Source: Deuterostichococcus epilithicus
Taxonomy: Eukaryota > Chlorophyta > Trebouxiophyceae > Prasiolales > Stichococcaceae
DNA: 64,000 nucleotides
Direction of reading: 5' to 3'
NCBI GenBank assembly: GCA_033439295.1
Contig: JAVTLE010000014.1
Span: 2,418,001-2,482,000, forward strand
Position numbers and translations under genes: made by a program. The notes beneath the pieces were generated by a model, which saw nothing but the letters and a program-made list of their open reading frames with translations, was not told where the DNA came from and ran no database searches. This document shows positions 1-12,924 of the stretch, one piece after another (position 1 is the first letter of the stretch; every line of letters begins with the position of its first letter).

Positions 1-368
1 TGCATATTGTACTCATGGTAACCTAGAAAACACAGCGCCGAACGAGGTTCCATGCCAACAACGAACATCACACTCAGAAACTATAGATGCCATTGTTGGC
101 AGGCCGAGCTTCGCCACCCCTGGTGCCTGCATATGCAAGAGGTGTGGGTGACGTCGGTGCAGGCCAAAGACAACTTCGAGCCGGGGCGCTTGGAAACATC
201 GCAGTACCCCATCGTCTCTTCCAGTCGCAAACACACCCCGTGGAGCGTGCAAGCACGCACACACCCGGGTGGGTCTGCAGCTCACCGTGATAACTCATGC
301 GCCACACGTGCAAATGGCACAGCAGTACAAGAAGAGCCACCCAACAACGGTAGTGCAAGCTGCCCGTC

Positions 369-830
369 ATGCAAGGTCATCAGCTACGAGGAGGTGCCAA
401 CGTATCAATCGGCCGCAGTTGCTTGCGTACTTACCATATCAGGAATTGCAGACCACTGCATGTTGTGCATTGTCAAAGCACAGCACACTGTCACTTGCGC
501 CAACCGCACACACGCCCCATTAGCACCCATAAGAATCACAAATCTCAGGGCCGCAGACCCGAAATGCAGGAGGAGGCCAGACTGACCGCGACATGCACGC
601 AGCGGCTGGCCATGCAGTTGGTGTCCCCACGCGGGCACATCGACCTGCGCGTCAACAACGCCACCAACAGTCACTGCAATGTTTGCGCCGTGAACATCAC
701 CTACAAGGAGTTCAAGCGCCACGTCTTTTCGGAGCTGCGCACTCGGCTATCCAATAATGGTCTCCCGCATTGTCCGGACATGCACAAACCCTTCCCACTC
801 ATCCGCCGCAAGCGTACGGCACATCGTTAG
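369..830 (+). other. Unidentified coding-like fragment with a CxxC...H motif
   Basis: An open stretch without a recognised product. Near its end the translation reads CNVCAVNITYKEFKRH, a CxxC pair followed 12 residues later by His. This recalls half of a C2H2 or BED-type zinc finger, but no clear second His follows. The text before it (HIDLRVNNATNSH) also reads like real protein rather than a chance frame. No start, splice sites or partner exons could be fixed. It may be one exon of a gene that ends near 1293, or a remnant of a mobile element. The first 370 bases of the window hold only short overlapping frames with no recognisable content. Confidence 0.3.
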
Positions 831-1171
831 CATGAGCTTGCGTCGTCATCAAGGCCTTAAAGTTATGAAACGTGCCGATTTGCAAAAGCTGTACCTGAAA
901 GGGCGCCTGGACTGCACACACTCGGCAGCGCCTGCCTCTACAATGTTGACAGCAGTGCCCGTGAGCAGGAAAGTCTTCGTCCCTGGCGCCTTCTGCAAGC
1001 TCTCCAAGGCGTGCACTGCTGCTGGAGTGAGTGCACCCTTGCATCAGCTGGACCTGCAATCTCCCACATTGCCGATCCGTTCAGCTGTTTGAAAGGGTCG
1101 CGCAAAGACATGGGGTATACAATGGCAACCCTCACAACGCCGTGCCATTCACCTCGCCTTTGTCAATCTGC

Positions 1172-1490
1172 TGCGCACAGGGGTTTGAGAAGATGACCGC
1201 AGAGGGCAAGAAGCGCGCCACGCTGGTGCCGCGTAAGGGCATCTTCACTTTCGAACAGCACACCAGCGCCATTGTGTCTTCCAAGGAGCACTGATTCAAT
1301 CGCATGTTGTGGCGCGCTAGCAGCACGACTGAATCACAGTTGCCCGCCACTACATGCGACGGAATTAGTGCTCCTTGAAATCCTTGATTGCGCCGCCGTG
1401 CTACTCCGAGGTGAATATGCCCTTACGCGGCACCAGCGTGGCGCGCTTCTTGCCTTCTGCGGCCATATTCTCGTACCTTCCTCTGCAGTG
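1172..1490. repeat. Inverted repeat with coding-like arms
   Basis: The left arm (about 1194-1296) and the right arm (about 1365-1466) are imperfect reverse complements around a spacer of about 70 bp. Both arms translate, each on its own strand, to nearly the same C-terminal peptide. They share EGKKRATLVPRKGIFT and both end ...KEH before a stop, and many differences are synonymous. An AG acceptor-like site precedes each arm (CGCACAG on the plus strand, CTGCAG on the minus strand). The arrangement could be two tail-to-tail paralogous last exons or a foldback that would form a long RNA hairpin. Confidence 0.7.
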
Positions 1491-1559
1491 AAATAACATA
1501 GGCGAGATGGGGTTGCAACCTGTCACCAGTAGATTCACTGCGTCGACGTGTGCCTCGTC

Positions 1560-2235
1560 TGGCCCTTCTCAGCACCTACTGCAGCGCGATTTGTAGTTGC
1601 TCACGCCACTGGAAAGGAGCGTAACTTTGCTGGTGCCATCGGGAAAGCCAGGCGCCCTTGCCTTTGTGATGGGTCGAGCTGGGCGAATGGTTTGGTAAGG
1701 GGAGGGTGTTCCGCCGTAGGACATCGTAGACTCCGGCTTAGTCGTCATAGAGCAAGCTCGCGCTCCGCCACTGGCGAACATTGGTTCTGCTCGCCCCTTC
1801 CTTGCTCGCTGATTTCAATCTGGAGGGCCATTTTGGGGGCAACATTTTCGAGTGACTCAACCTGTGCTGGGGTCAATTCGAGATGTCGCAGAAGCAGCGC
1901 GTTGTTGGCAGCAAAAGTTCTCCGTTGCTGCGCCACGCTTGTTGAAGATGGTCCTAGTTGCCTCTGGAATCTCCAAGGCTGCATCCAAGGTCTTACTTGG
2001 GCCACCGCCGCCCTAACCGCAGCTTCAAAGTTCTCGGGGGAACTGCGCATTACCAGGGTAGTCCCACAAGTGCTTCCGCAGCATCTTCGGCGTCCAGCGT
2101 CTAGCTCGCCAGGTGCGCTTCTCAGCGCCAGAACCATTCTTGAGTTCAAACACGACATAAGCATTGTTGAACGAACGCAGACAGGCTACCAGCGTTTCTG
2201 TAGCCTCGACGCACTTAGTGATTTAGCGAATCAAC
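1560..2235 (-). other. Unidentified minus-strand coding remnant
   Basis: Read on the minus strand, this stretch contains protein-like segments in more than one frame. Examples are KRTWRARRWTPKMLRKHLW near 2100, SPENFEAAVRAAVAQ near 2020 and LELTPAQVESLENVAP near 1860. The composition, with amphipathic and basic aromatic stretches, looks like a genuine gene. I do not recognise the family and could not build one continuous model. It could be exons of a gene whose last exon is the right arm of the inverted repeat at 1365-1466, or an old mobile-element remnant. The long plus-strand frame over the same bases looks like its shadow. Confidence 0.3.
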
Positions 2236-2331
2236 GTGCTTGTTCCGGTGCAGCTCTCATTAGCAAGGACGTCTGGCTGATGCTGTAGATCTGAAAAGGC
2301 GGCCCCGTCCGCCTGCAAGCCCTCGGCAGCC

Positions 2332-5300
2332 ATGGCGAGGTGGCAGGGGGGCAGAGGACGAGGCAGAGGCAGAGCTGATGGCGGTGCACAGGGTGGCAGA
2401 GGCAGAGGCAGAGGGAGAGGCAGATCGCAGGGCCGCGGCAAAAAGGGCAAGGTCAGTGATGGCCCGAAGCCGGAGCGCGTGCAAGCTGCCTACCGGCCCA
2501 TGGGCTCGCAGCTCACCATCGAGGAGGTGAGTTGCCGCAGCTGCAGCGGCTGCATGTCGCTGCCTTTCATTTAGCAGTCGCAGCGCCACTCAAGTTCAAG
2601 CTCTTACATTCAGACGCGTGCTGCAGATCAACGCCGACCCGCTCAGCCAGGTCGCTGCGAAGCACTGGTCGGCAGAGGCGCTCGTGGCGCCCGACGCCAA
2701 GCCGGCATTCGACCCAGCGGTGGTGACGCGCATCTATAACGAGGAGCTGGGCGGCGCTGGCAGCAAGCCGCCGGGCCTGCGGCGCGTCATGATGCTGGAA
2801 ATATCGCAGTACCTGGAGAATTACCTGTGGCCCAACTTTGACGCGGCAACGGCCAGCCCGCAGCATGTGCTCAGCATCCTGCTCATGATCAACGAGAAGT
2901 TCCGAGAGAACGTGCCCGCCTGGACCTGCTTCTCCACGCGGCCGGTGAGGGCTGTCATGCTGCCAGCCTGTCTGGATCCTGCCAGTCAGCAAGTCTGTGC
3001 ACGCGGCAGTGGACTCACCGTGGATGGGCAGGCAATGCGCACACAGGCTTTGCTTTGCCGAACGCTGCAGTGGGCACGAAAGCGCTTCCAAACACCTGCA
3101 GGTGGGAGTCACACGCAGACTCTCAAACCAAAGGAAATTCCCTCATCCTGCTCGTGTGCGGCTGCCAACAGGAGGCGGTGCCGGGGCTGTTTGAGCGGTT
3201 TGTACGGCTGCGGGCGGACCCGGCGCACGCGCTCAAGCCGCAGGAGCGGGTGGTGCACCTGCTGTTCGCCATCCACGCGTTCCAGAGCCTGGAGTCGGAG
3301 CCGGTGCGGGCGCAGGCGCTGCCGCTGGTGGGGCTGGGCCTGTGGCACGCGCTGTCGCCCGGGCGCCGCATGCTGGAGCTGTACAGCCAGCCCTACCTGG
3401 CCAAGCGCTGGCGGCATGACCAGAAAAAGGTGGGCGGCATGGCTCTTCTCGTGTCACAGCCTTTGTGTCTCACGGCTGATCGTGGTGCCGTGGCAGTCAT
3501 GCCAGCCGGGCGTCGTCATCGCCCTGCTTTGCACGCGCGAGCACTGCTTGCCGCTTGTCGCACCGGCCTGACCACAAGTCGATCGGCATTTTCGTAACTG
3601 AATGCGCTCGGCCTGCACCGACCCTGCTGCAGGCGGGAAAGGAGGCAAAGGCAGCGGCGGGGGTGGGCGACGAGAGCTATGTGCCGCCGGAGCAGCGGGC
3701 GCCGGCCACCTTCCTGCCAGGCCTCCTGGACGATTTTTCGCAGACGCTGCTCAGCATCGGCGCGCCTGCCGGCACAGGCGAGCTGCTCTCGGCTCCCAGC
3801 GCCTGCAGTGCTTGTTGTGCATCAAGGACATCACCTTCGTATCAGTGAAGGTCGGTCGTGAACGATCCGTCAGCCCGGTTCGCCTGCGCACAGCCTGCAG
3901 GCAGGGAGCAGTCGTAAGCTGCATATGTCAGTAGTGACGCCTTCCACAACGGCTTCCTGCAGGCGACGAGGAGATGGCGGACGCGGAGGCGGCGCCCATC
4001 GCCCGGCAGGCGCTGCTGTACTGCGAGCGCTTTGTGGAGCTGCTGACGGACCTGCTGGCGCAGCTGCCCACGCGGCGGCTGACGCACGCGCTGCTGGAGG
4101 ACCGGGCGCTGCTCGTCAAGTGCCGCCTGTCGCCGCTCATGCAGCACCCGCAGGGTGAGTGCTCCGGCGGCGGCGGGTCCGAGAGTGAGGCAGTCAGCCC
4201 TGCTGTGTGACCGCATCGTAACAGCTGCTGCTGGGTACTTGCTCGGCTTGCAACAGCCAGTCAAGCAGCGGTGCACGTGAAGCTGGTAGGGAGACGCCGC
4301 CACCACTCAGCTCGGCATGAGGCGCTCCGCTGGCCAGACCTCTGCAAGCCTAACACGCTGTCAACGTGTACAAACTTCCATCTGCAACTTACACGCTGCC
4401 AAAACTGGCGAGCTGCCAAATTTGACAAGCTATTATACTGGTGCGCGCAGGCAAGCTGTTCGGGCAGCTGGTGGACCTGTTCGCCTTCTACATGGCGTTC
4501 CCCATTGACAACCACACCGGGCAGGAGCTGGGGGAGCAGGACGTGCAGCAGCGCCACTACGAGAAGGTGGGTTCTCTGACACCTGCAGGCACAGCTTGCT
4601 GCCGCATGCACTGCACACAGGACTGCAGCAATGCTCCTTTGCCGGTCGTCGGGAGAAGGCCAGAGCACCGGCTGCGATCCGATACCTGCGCAGGAGCTGA
4701 CGCAATACTCTGTGTCGGCATGCACAACAGGTGCAGCGGCTGCAGCTGCTGCTGCACAAGCACTGGCCGGCGGAGGCGCACCCTGACCTGGCGGACCTGG
4801 CGCTGGCCAACTGCGGCACCGTGCAGAAGCGGGAGGCGCTGGAGGCCGCCGTCGCGCCGTTGTCGCTGGACCAGCTGCGCCTCCTCGTCTGCACCCAGCT
4901 CAGGTGCGCCGTGGTCTTTGGCGGTCTCCAGGACGAGGCGCTCGCCCTGGGGCGGCTGCGCTCCCTCCCCTGGGGTGGGCGCCAGCATTTCGGACGGCTG
5001 CAGCAATCGCTCAACATTCTGGACGGCAGCAGCAGTGCAAAACTGCTGTGGGAGGGTGCCTTGGCATCGTGTGTTGGACCTGGGGTCGTGTGTGTACGTG
5101 CGGGAGGAGCTTAGGTTTTTGCTGCTGCCTGCTGGACTGCTGGAGTACACGAATCTGGCAGGAGCTGAACGATTCACCTCAACGAATGCAACATTGCTCA
5201 GGCTGGTGCGGGAGGACGACGAGTGGGGCACGCGGGAGGAGTTTCTGCGGGAGGTGCTGGCGACATCCTTCGAGCGGCGGCGCTTCCAGACGGAGGTCAT

Positions 5301-8300
5301 CAATGCCATGCCGCTGTACCCGACGGAGGCGGTGCTCTGGGACGAGAACCAGGTCCCCAGCACGCACTACACCGGTGCGCCCCACAGCCTGGAGCGGCGG
5401 TCGTGCTGGCATGAACTGTTCTGATTTGAGTCGATGGTGTTGCACTCCCTGCAGACGCAGACACCTGTGCTGCGTGCTCTGGCCCTCTGATGCAGCACAG
5501 CGGCTCCCGCTGATGGAACATCTGCGAGCCAGCCAGGTGTGTTACGCTGCTTCCCATTGCGTGGCAGGCGAGGCGTGCCTGGCGCTGCCAAAGCTCAACC
5601 TGCAGTTCCTGACCTTCCACGACTACCTGCTGCGCAACTTCAACCTGTTCCGCTTGGAGGCCACCTACGAGGTGAGAGGCCGGATGGCTCCTACCTCACA
5701 CACGATGTGGCACAGCTGCTGCTGGCTACCATTCGCATGTCACCAAGTGTGGATGACTGCTTGCCTGCTTGCCCTTCCATTGCGCATGGCGTACTGGCTT
5801 CAAAGAAGTTCCAGATTCTGCTGAGATTGCTGCAAGTGCAGGTGCGAGTGGTTTGCAGCCATCAGTCCACTGAGCCCCATCCTCCTGCACCAAAGTCTGG
5901 TGCTCATCACTCATTCCGCGCGCAGGTCCGGGAGGACCTGGGGGATGTGCTGCAGCGGGTGGGCGCGGGCTGGGACGAGGAGCTCGAGGAGCCCGTCGTC
6001 AAGTTCCGCGGCTGGGCGCGCATGGCGATACCCCTCGCGGGCTTTGACATCATCGAGGTCAAGCCGCCAAAGGTGCGCGGCCATTGTTGCAGATGGAGTG
6101 AGCAAGTGCTGCAGCAGCCTGACACACTTGTCGCCAACTAACCTGCTAGGCTCTCCACACGTTGCTTGCCAAGCGCCTGCCTGGCACATGCACACAGTGC
6201 AACAGCTGGGACCTGAAAAACCTCAACGGCTGCAGGTGGGCGAATCCAAGCCGGCAGCTGTCACTGCTGACGTGGTCCTCGACACCCGAGGTGAGAGCGT
6301 AGCTCGCCGCATTGTCTCAGTGTCGTAAAGCAGCAAATGTGCTAAGATCTGCAATGCAGCGGCACAGCCATGCAGGTGACTGAGAGACTGATGCATGGCC
6401 CATCTGTCTTTGCTGCGGGCCAACCGCGAAAACCTGTGGCGCACAGGGCTGCGGGGCGAGGTGCGCGCCGAGTGGGACGACGTCAAGCAGCACGACGTGC
6501 TGTTCCTGCTGACCATCCGTCCGCCAGATGCGGGGCAGCTGGCAGAGATGCGGGCGCGCGCCGAGCCGCCAGGCGTCATGGAGCTGTACGGCCTCATCGC
6601 CGTGCGCGGCGCAGAGGTCATCGAGCTCAAGGACGAGGGTGCGCACAAGTGGTTTCACTCGACAAGTGGCCGGCCCCCTCCGAGCAGGGACTGTCGGATT
6701 TTACTTGCTGAGGCTGCCATGGACGGCAGCTGCTTGCAGCGGCGCCGTGTGCTCTCGCCTGATTTGGTGCATGGGCACCATGCTTCGATGCAACAATGCG
6801 GTGTCGGTTTCAGTCGGTTGGGCGTTCACGACTCGAACAGGACTCTGCCACTGATAGTCCTGACCGCACTTGTGCCACAGAGGGCACGCTGATGAACGAC
6901 TTCACGGGGCGCGTCAAGCGTGATGAGTGGCGGCCGCCGGCGGGCTTCCGGCGCACCATCACCTGCGCGCTGGACACCGCGCAGTACCAGCTGGACATGG
7001 ACGCCCTGGCTCGCTCCAGGGGGGAGGACCTGTACTCCACCTTCAACCTGCTCATGCGCCGCAAGCCCAAGGTGCGCCTGATTTCTAACTTGGCATCTCG
7101 CTCGCGACAGCCCGGACACCCGGTGTCATGGGCGTCGGTGTTGTGGCGGCGGCGTCGCTGCGAGAGCTTGCCTGCAGCTGCGAGAACATGGTTGCAGTTC
7201 TAGGATCATGCACCACATCTCGGTGCAAGAGCAGCATGCTGACACCCTGTGCGATGTCACAAACACCAGGAGAACAACTTCAAGGCGGTGCTGGAGAGCA
7301 TGCGGGACCTGATGAACGAGGCGACGGTGGTGCCGCCCTGGCTGCACGACACCTTCCTGGGCTATGGCGACCCCGCCGCCGCGCAGTACCTCAAGCTGCC
7401 CGGCTTCGTCCGCAGTGTGGACTTCAGGGTGTGTTCGAGTTCTCATACTTCTGCCTTTGACCCCTGGTCGCTTCTGACTCTGTGAGCGCTGGCGTCGGCT
7501 GCAGCTCCCTGCGGTTCTGCTGTGTGAGCGGACTGGGATTCACAATCACGGTCCAGAGCACAGGAGGCTGCAGTCGGGAGTCATCAAGTTCCGATGTGGG
7601 GACTGTGCATGGCGCGCAGGACACGTTCCTGGATGCGGACCATGTGCGGGAGAGCTTCCCGGAGGCGGAGATCGAATTTGTAAACAACAGCGGGCAACCG
7701 GAGCCTGTGCGGCCCTTCCGCATCACCTTCCCGCCGCCGCCTAGCCAGGAGGAGGTGCGGCCTCACATGCGGGTTTGAAGGCCCAGCTGCCCTGAGTCCT
7801 GCACACTTGATTGTGCATACTCGTACAGCATATGGTTTCATGCACCGCCACGGCCTCGTGCAAGACATAGCACTCCAGATGTTTCCAAAGAGATTGGCCA
7901 GCGGCGCGTGTCCCATCTGCTCGCAGGGCGGCAGCAAGAAGAAGCGGAAGGCGGCGGCGGAGGAGCCGGCGGCGGCCGCGGCAGCAGACGCCAAGCAGAA
8001 GCTGCTGGTGGAGTCCTATGCGCCGGCGGACCCGGGGCCCTACCCGGCGGACGTGCCGCCGCAAAACCCGGTCCGCTTCACGCCGGTGCAGGTGGAGGCC
8101 ATCAAGGCCGGCGTGCAGCACGGCCTCACCCTCGTCGTCGGCCCGCCAGGTGCGCCCCGCAGCAGCTGACTCCTCACTTTGGAGTGTGAGGGGGAGGCAG
8201 GACAACTGCAGAGAACTCCTGCCTTTCTGTCGCCCCAATTCTCAGGCACAGCCGCACTCACAAGGCAGCGGTTGCAGCAGCCGATCTGCGCTTCCTGTTT

Positions 8301-11300
8301 GACTGTGAAATTCACCAAGGCGCTGCAGCCACACCCCTCTCACAGACGCCGACACACTCGTAACCCTGGCCGCGCAGGCACCGGCAAGACGGACACGGCG
8401 GTGCAGATCATGCACGTGCTGTACGCCAACAACCCGGGGCAGCGGGTGCTGCTCATCACGCACTCCAACCAGGCTCTCAACGACCTATTCGGCAAGCTGC
8501 TGCAGCGCGACGTTCCGGCGCGCTACCTGCTGCGCCTGGGCATGGGCGAGGCGGAGCTGGAGACGGAGCAGGACTTCTCCCGCGTCGGCCGCGTCAACGC
8601 CATGCTCGCGCGCCGCCTCGAGCTGCTCGCCCAGGTGGGGCCGCGGCCGGCTGCGGGCTCTGTGTGGCAAGGGTGTCCGGTGGCATGTGAGCTTTGCGAG
8701 TTGGGTTCCCACACGCATGATGAGATGCGGCTGCCTCGTGGGCTGCTGTGCGCATAGTGATGCTGCTCGAGCCGGGGCCGGCCTGATTGCCGTCGCGGCC
8801 TGACGTGGAACGGAGCCTGCAGCCTGGGTCGGCTGCCTGATCGTCAGAGCGGGCCGGGATGCACCTGCTCAGTGGCGCCGCCAAGAGCTGGACCGAACTT
8901 ATGATGGCGTGGCATCCCCCCTTTTACAAGGTGGAGCGCATGGCGAAGCAGCTGGGCGTGGCGGAGGGGCAGGTGTACACCTGCGAGACGGCGGCCTACT
9001 TCTGGCTGCTGCATGTGCTCAGCCGCTGGGAGAAGTTCCTGGCCGACGTGGCCGCCCGCCGCACCCCCTCCTGCGTCCAGGACCTGTTTCCCTTCAAGGT
9101 GGGACCCGGACCTCGCCTCCTTGTGCCGCGCCCAGCTGCGGGTCCCAATGCACACCATGCTGTCTGCCACGTAGTGAGCACCACCGAGCAGCTTAGATGT
9201 GGCTGTAGCTGCATAATGCAACGCTGCGCCGGCGCAAGCCACGACCAAATCACACGGCCGGCCTCTAGCGCTGCTGCCTGCCTGTTGCCGCAGGAGTTTT
9301 TTGCGGACGCGCCGGGGGAGGTGCTGACCGGGAAGAGCTATGAGGGGGACCTGGAGCGGGCGCGCGGCTGCTTCCGCCACCTGCGCACCATGTTCCAGGA
9401 GCTGGAGGAGTGCCGCGCCTTCGAGCTGCTCAAGGTGCTTGACCAGTTTTCAAGCACCTGCGGACCCTCTCGATGCTGAGTCGACCGTTCAAGCACTCTT
9501 CTTCGCTGCTGCACGCTGTCGTTGATAATCTAGACTGCATCAAATGTGGGCATGTGCCCTGCGAGTCCTGCTATCCTGCTGAGCCCAGTCGCGGCTGGCC
9601 CCCGAGCATGTTGCAGCACCACTGGCACTGGCTCCCGAGGCAGCGGGGTGCCTGAAGCGCGCCCAACTGCGTCGCTGCAGGGCCAGGCGGACCGGGTGAA
9701 CTACCTGATGACGAAGCAGGCCAAGGTGGTGGCGATGACGTGCACGCACGCAGCGCTCAAGCGGCGCGAGTTCCTGCAGCTGGCCTTCCAGTACGACAGC
9801 CTGGTCATGGAGGAATCTGCCCAGATCCTGGAGATCGAGACCTTCATCCCTATGCTGCTCCAGGTGCGCGACCTTGTCGCACGGCTCCCCGCCCGTCCTT
9901 GCTATGAAGGTCTGTGCTTTCGAAGCCGGACGTCACGGCAGGCGGCGCCGTCCTCCCTTAACGAGCGGCCTGTGACCCGTTTTACTGCAGTGCCTATGCA
10001 GCGGTGCTGCGAATGTGCACCGTCATGTTTGACACCTGTGAAGGTTCTCGACAGCAACACGGCTGGCCTGTTGTGCGACGTTCGTTCCCGGCGCCGCGCA
10101 GAAGCCGGAGGGCGGCCGCAGCCGGCTGAAGCGGGTGGTCATGATCGGGGACCACCACCAGCTGCCGCCGGTGGTGAAGAACATGGCCTTCCAGAAGTAC
10201 GCGCACCTGGACCAGTCCCTGTTCACGCGCTTCGTGCGCCTTGGTACCCCCTACCTGGAGCTCAACGCCCAGGTGTGCCTCTGGCTGAACGCTGAATAAG
10301 AGTGTCCTGCCGTTGCGCCGACCCCTCTGCCCTTCTGCTGCCCTGGAACGAACGCCTGCGTTGCAGAGCGCCATGCTCGTCGGGCACCGCAGCACGCTTC
10401 GACAGCTGTGGTGACTGCGGACAGCACAGAGTGACGACATTCGCCTGGAGAGATAGTGTGCGCGGCTGTGCAGGGGCGCGCGCGGCCGAGCCTGGCGCAG
10501 CTGTACAACTGGCGCTACCGGCAGCTGGGCAACCTGCCCAACGTACTGTCCGACGCGGTGCGCCCCTCTTGCTCTTGTGGCTTCCCCCCCCCCCCCACCC
10601 CCCTTCCCCAACTGGCTCGCAGACCATCTCGGCGACCAGACTCCTGGGGACGCCACACTTGATGTGGACGAGATTGCAATGTCGCGTCTTCTCAGGAAAC
10701 TCCTTGGTTTCGTCGTTGGCCCCTCGGGCCAGGAGGGAATTACTCGCCGCGGCACGCGCCTCCATTCCTGCACAGACACTCACGTCCAGACACTCGCCCT
10801 GTGCGCCGGGGCTCAGAGCCGGTCATTGCTCCAATGGGTGCCTGCTGCGCCTGCCGCCCCCGCACGCTGGCGCTCACAGCCGCTCTGCTCAGAGCCGCTC
10901 CATCTCGAGCGGCTCGACACCCTCACCCGCCCCCGCGCAGGCGTTCACGCGCGCAAACCCGGGCTTTGTGTACGACTACCAGCTGGTGGATGTGCCGGAC
11001 GGCCCTGACGGCCGCGGCGAGAGCGAGCCAGTGCCCCACTTCTTCCAGAACCTGGGCGAGGCCGAGTACCTGGTCTCCGTGTACCAGTACATGAGGTGCG
11101 CAGACTTGCCTCCTGTTTCCTGATTCTCCGGTATGCTGACTTGCTATGGACCTGCTCCCTGCTTCCCTCGGCATGCGGACCTGTGCTTTGCTTTTCTGGC
11201 CCGGCCGCCTCACCGGGCGGGGGGAGGTTTGGCGCTGCATCTGTGAGCACCATGCGCTCAAGTTGCCAGCGTGCAGGCACGGGGAGTGAGGTCGAACCCT

Positions 11301-12924
11301 GCCGTCGCCTGCAGGCTGCTGGGCTACCCGGCGAACCAGATCAGCATCCTGACGACGTACAATGGGCAGAAGGCGCTGCTGCAGGACGTCATCGAGCGCC
11401 GCTGCGCCAACAACCCCGCCTTCGGCCGGCCCCACAAGGCGCGCTCTGCCACCTGCACCCGCTGCCCTGTGCCCGTCGATGTGATGCCCACTCCTTGCCT
11501 CGTTCAGTTCCCTATTGCTATTGGACTCATGAATTTCGAGTCAGATTTATTTAAGAGCAGGGTTCAACGAAACTGCAGTTGCCAAAACTCTCAGAGTTCA
11601 GAGTCCAAAGCCGGATTCAGCAACACAGGGCTGCAGGCCAGTGCTGTCACATTGACGGGCTCCCCACTCAAAGTCATCAGGACCGCTCGTGTGGTCCCAC
11701 CCCCCCCGCCCACTCCCCCTGCGCGTCAGCTCAGGCATCCAGCCTGCAGTGCAACGGCTACTTCTGCCGCAGGTTTCTACGCCTGCGCTAGTCTCTTCCG
11801 GGGCGCTGGCGCTTTTCGCCGCTGAACCCTTGGGTACTCCCTGGCACCACAGGTGGCGACCGTGGACAAGTACCAGGGGCAGCAGAACCAGTACGTGCTG
11901 CTGAGCCTGGTGCGCACTCGCGCGGTGGGGCACCTGCGCGACGTGCGCCGCCTGGTGGTCGCCATGTCCCGCGCTCGCCTGGGGCTCTACGTCTTTGGCC
12001 GCGCGGCGCTCTTCGCCTCCTGCTACGAGCTGCAGCCCACCTTCCAGTGCGCGCCGCTGCGCCTCCTGCCTTGTGCTGCGTGTAGGCAACCTTCCACATG
12101 CTGACGGGGGAGCCTCTGGTCGTTCGCAGTGTTGCTCGAGTGCTCCAGTTTGGGCCGTGCTCCCTGCTTCATGTCTTGGGCGGATTCACGTCACCGCGAC
12201 TGCTCCTGTCGCTTTCAAGGCGACATTGCCCCACTGCGGCTGTGGCGTGAGTGAAGCGCCTCTCGAGGCCCCAAGATTTAGGGTTTGACGTTGCCGACTC
12301 AAGAGCAGGCTTGATGCAGCTCCTGCATTCCGGCAGGCAATTCATGGCGCGGCCGACGCAGCTGGCGCTGCACCCGACTGGGGAGACCTTCGACGCCTGC
12401 ACCCGGCCCCTGGAGCAGGTGACGCATCGTCACTCTGTTCTTGCAACGCAGCAGCTTTCGACTGGCAGGGCATGGCAGCATTGGCAGCGTTGGCCTCGTC
12501 GCTGACCAAATTTTGGCATGCATGAAGACTTGGGGTGCAGTACAGCGCGCGTCCCCACGGCAAACGGCTCACATGCTGTTGCATGCTGCAGGTGGACGCA
12601 ACGTGGCTGGTGCCGGACGCGGGCCAGCTGGCGGCCATGGTCGCGCAGAGCATGATGATGCAGCACGTCGCGGCGGGGCAGGGCCTTGGCACCGCGGCAG
12701 AGGCTGCAGAGTCGGACGGTCAGGAGGGCGGCGCGGCAGCGCCCGCTCAAAACGGCACGCCTGCTGCGGCGGACGCAGCGGCGGCGGCAGAGCCGGCGGA
12801 GGCGCAGACCGCTGGCGCCGATGGCACCGCCGCAGGCAGCACGGTCGCCGCGGTGATGGAGGCGAGCGCGCCAACAGCGGCGCCCGCCGATGATGAAGAT
12901 GAGGCGGCACCTGGAGGCGGCTGA
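2332..12924 (+). CDS. AQR: Aquarius intron-binding RNA helicase (spliceosome)
   Basis: Homologue of Aquarius/IBP160 (plant EMB2765), an SF1 helicase that binds intron RNA upstream of the branch point in the catalytic spliceosome. The 27-exon model closes in phase and gives 1555 aa (human 1485). An RGR/RGG-rich N terminus is followed by the armadillo-like region ([56 protein letters not shown]) and the helicase core. Walker A GPPGTGKT is at about residues 923-930, split by the phase-1 intron 8150-8377. [14 protein letters not shown] replaces a DEAD-type box, and GDHHQLPPV and [10 protein letters not shown] follow. The C-terminal tail is Ala/Gly/acid-rich. Introns at 3778-3962 and 11439-11852 use GC donors. 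The start of exon 12 (6447) is the least certain boundary; it was chosen by phase. Confidence 0.95.

Noticed and set aside
1548-2288. 246-residue plus-strand frame
   Set aside because: Its translation has no domain-like features, and the opposite strand carries more protein-like segments.
10585-10610. Poly-C run (also near 11699) in AQR introns
   Set aside because: Simple homopolymer tract within introns, ordinary for GC-rich algal DNA.
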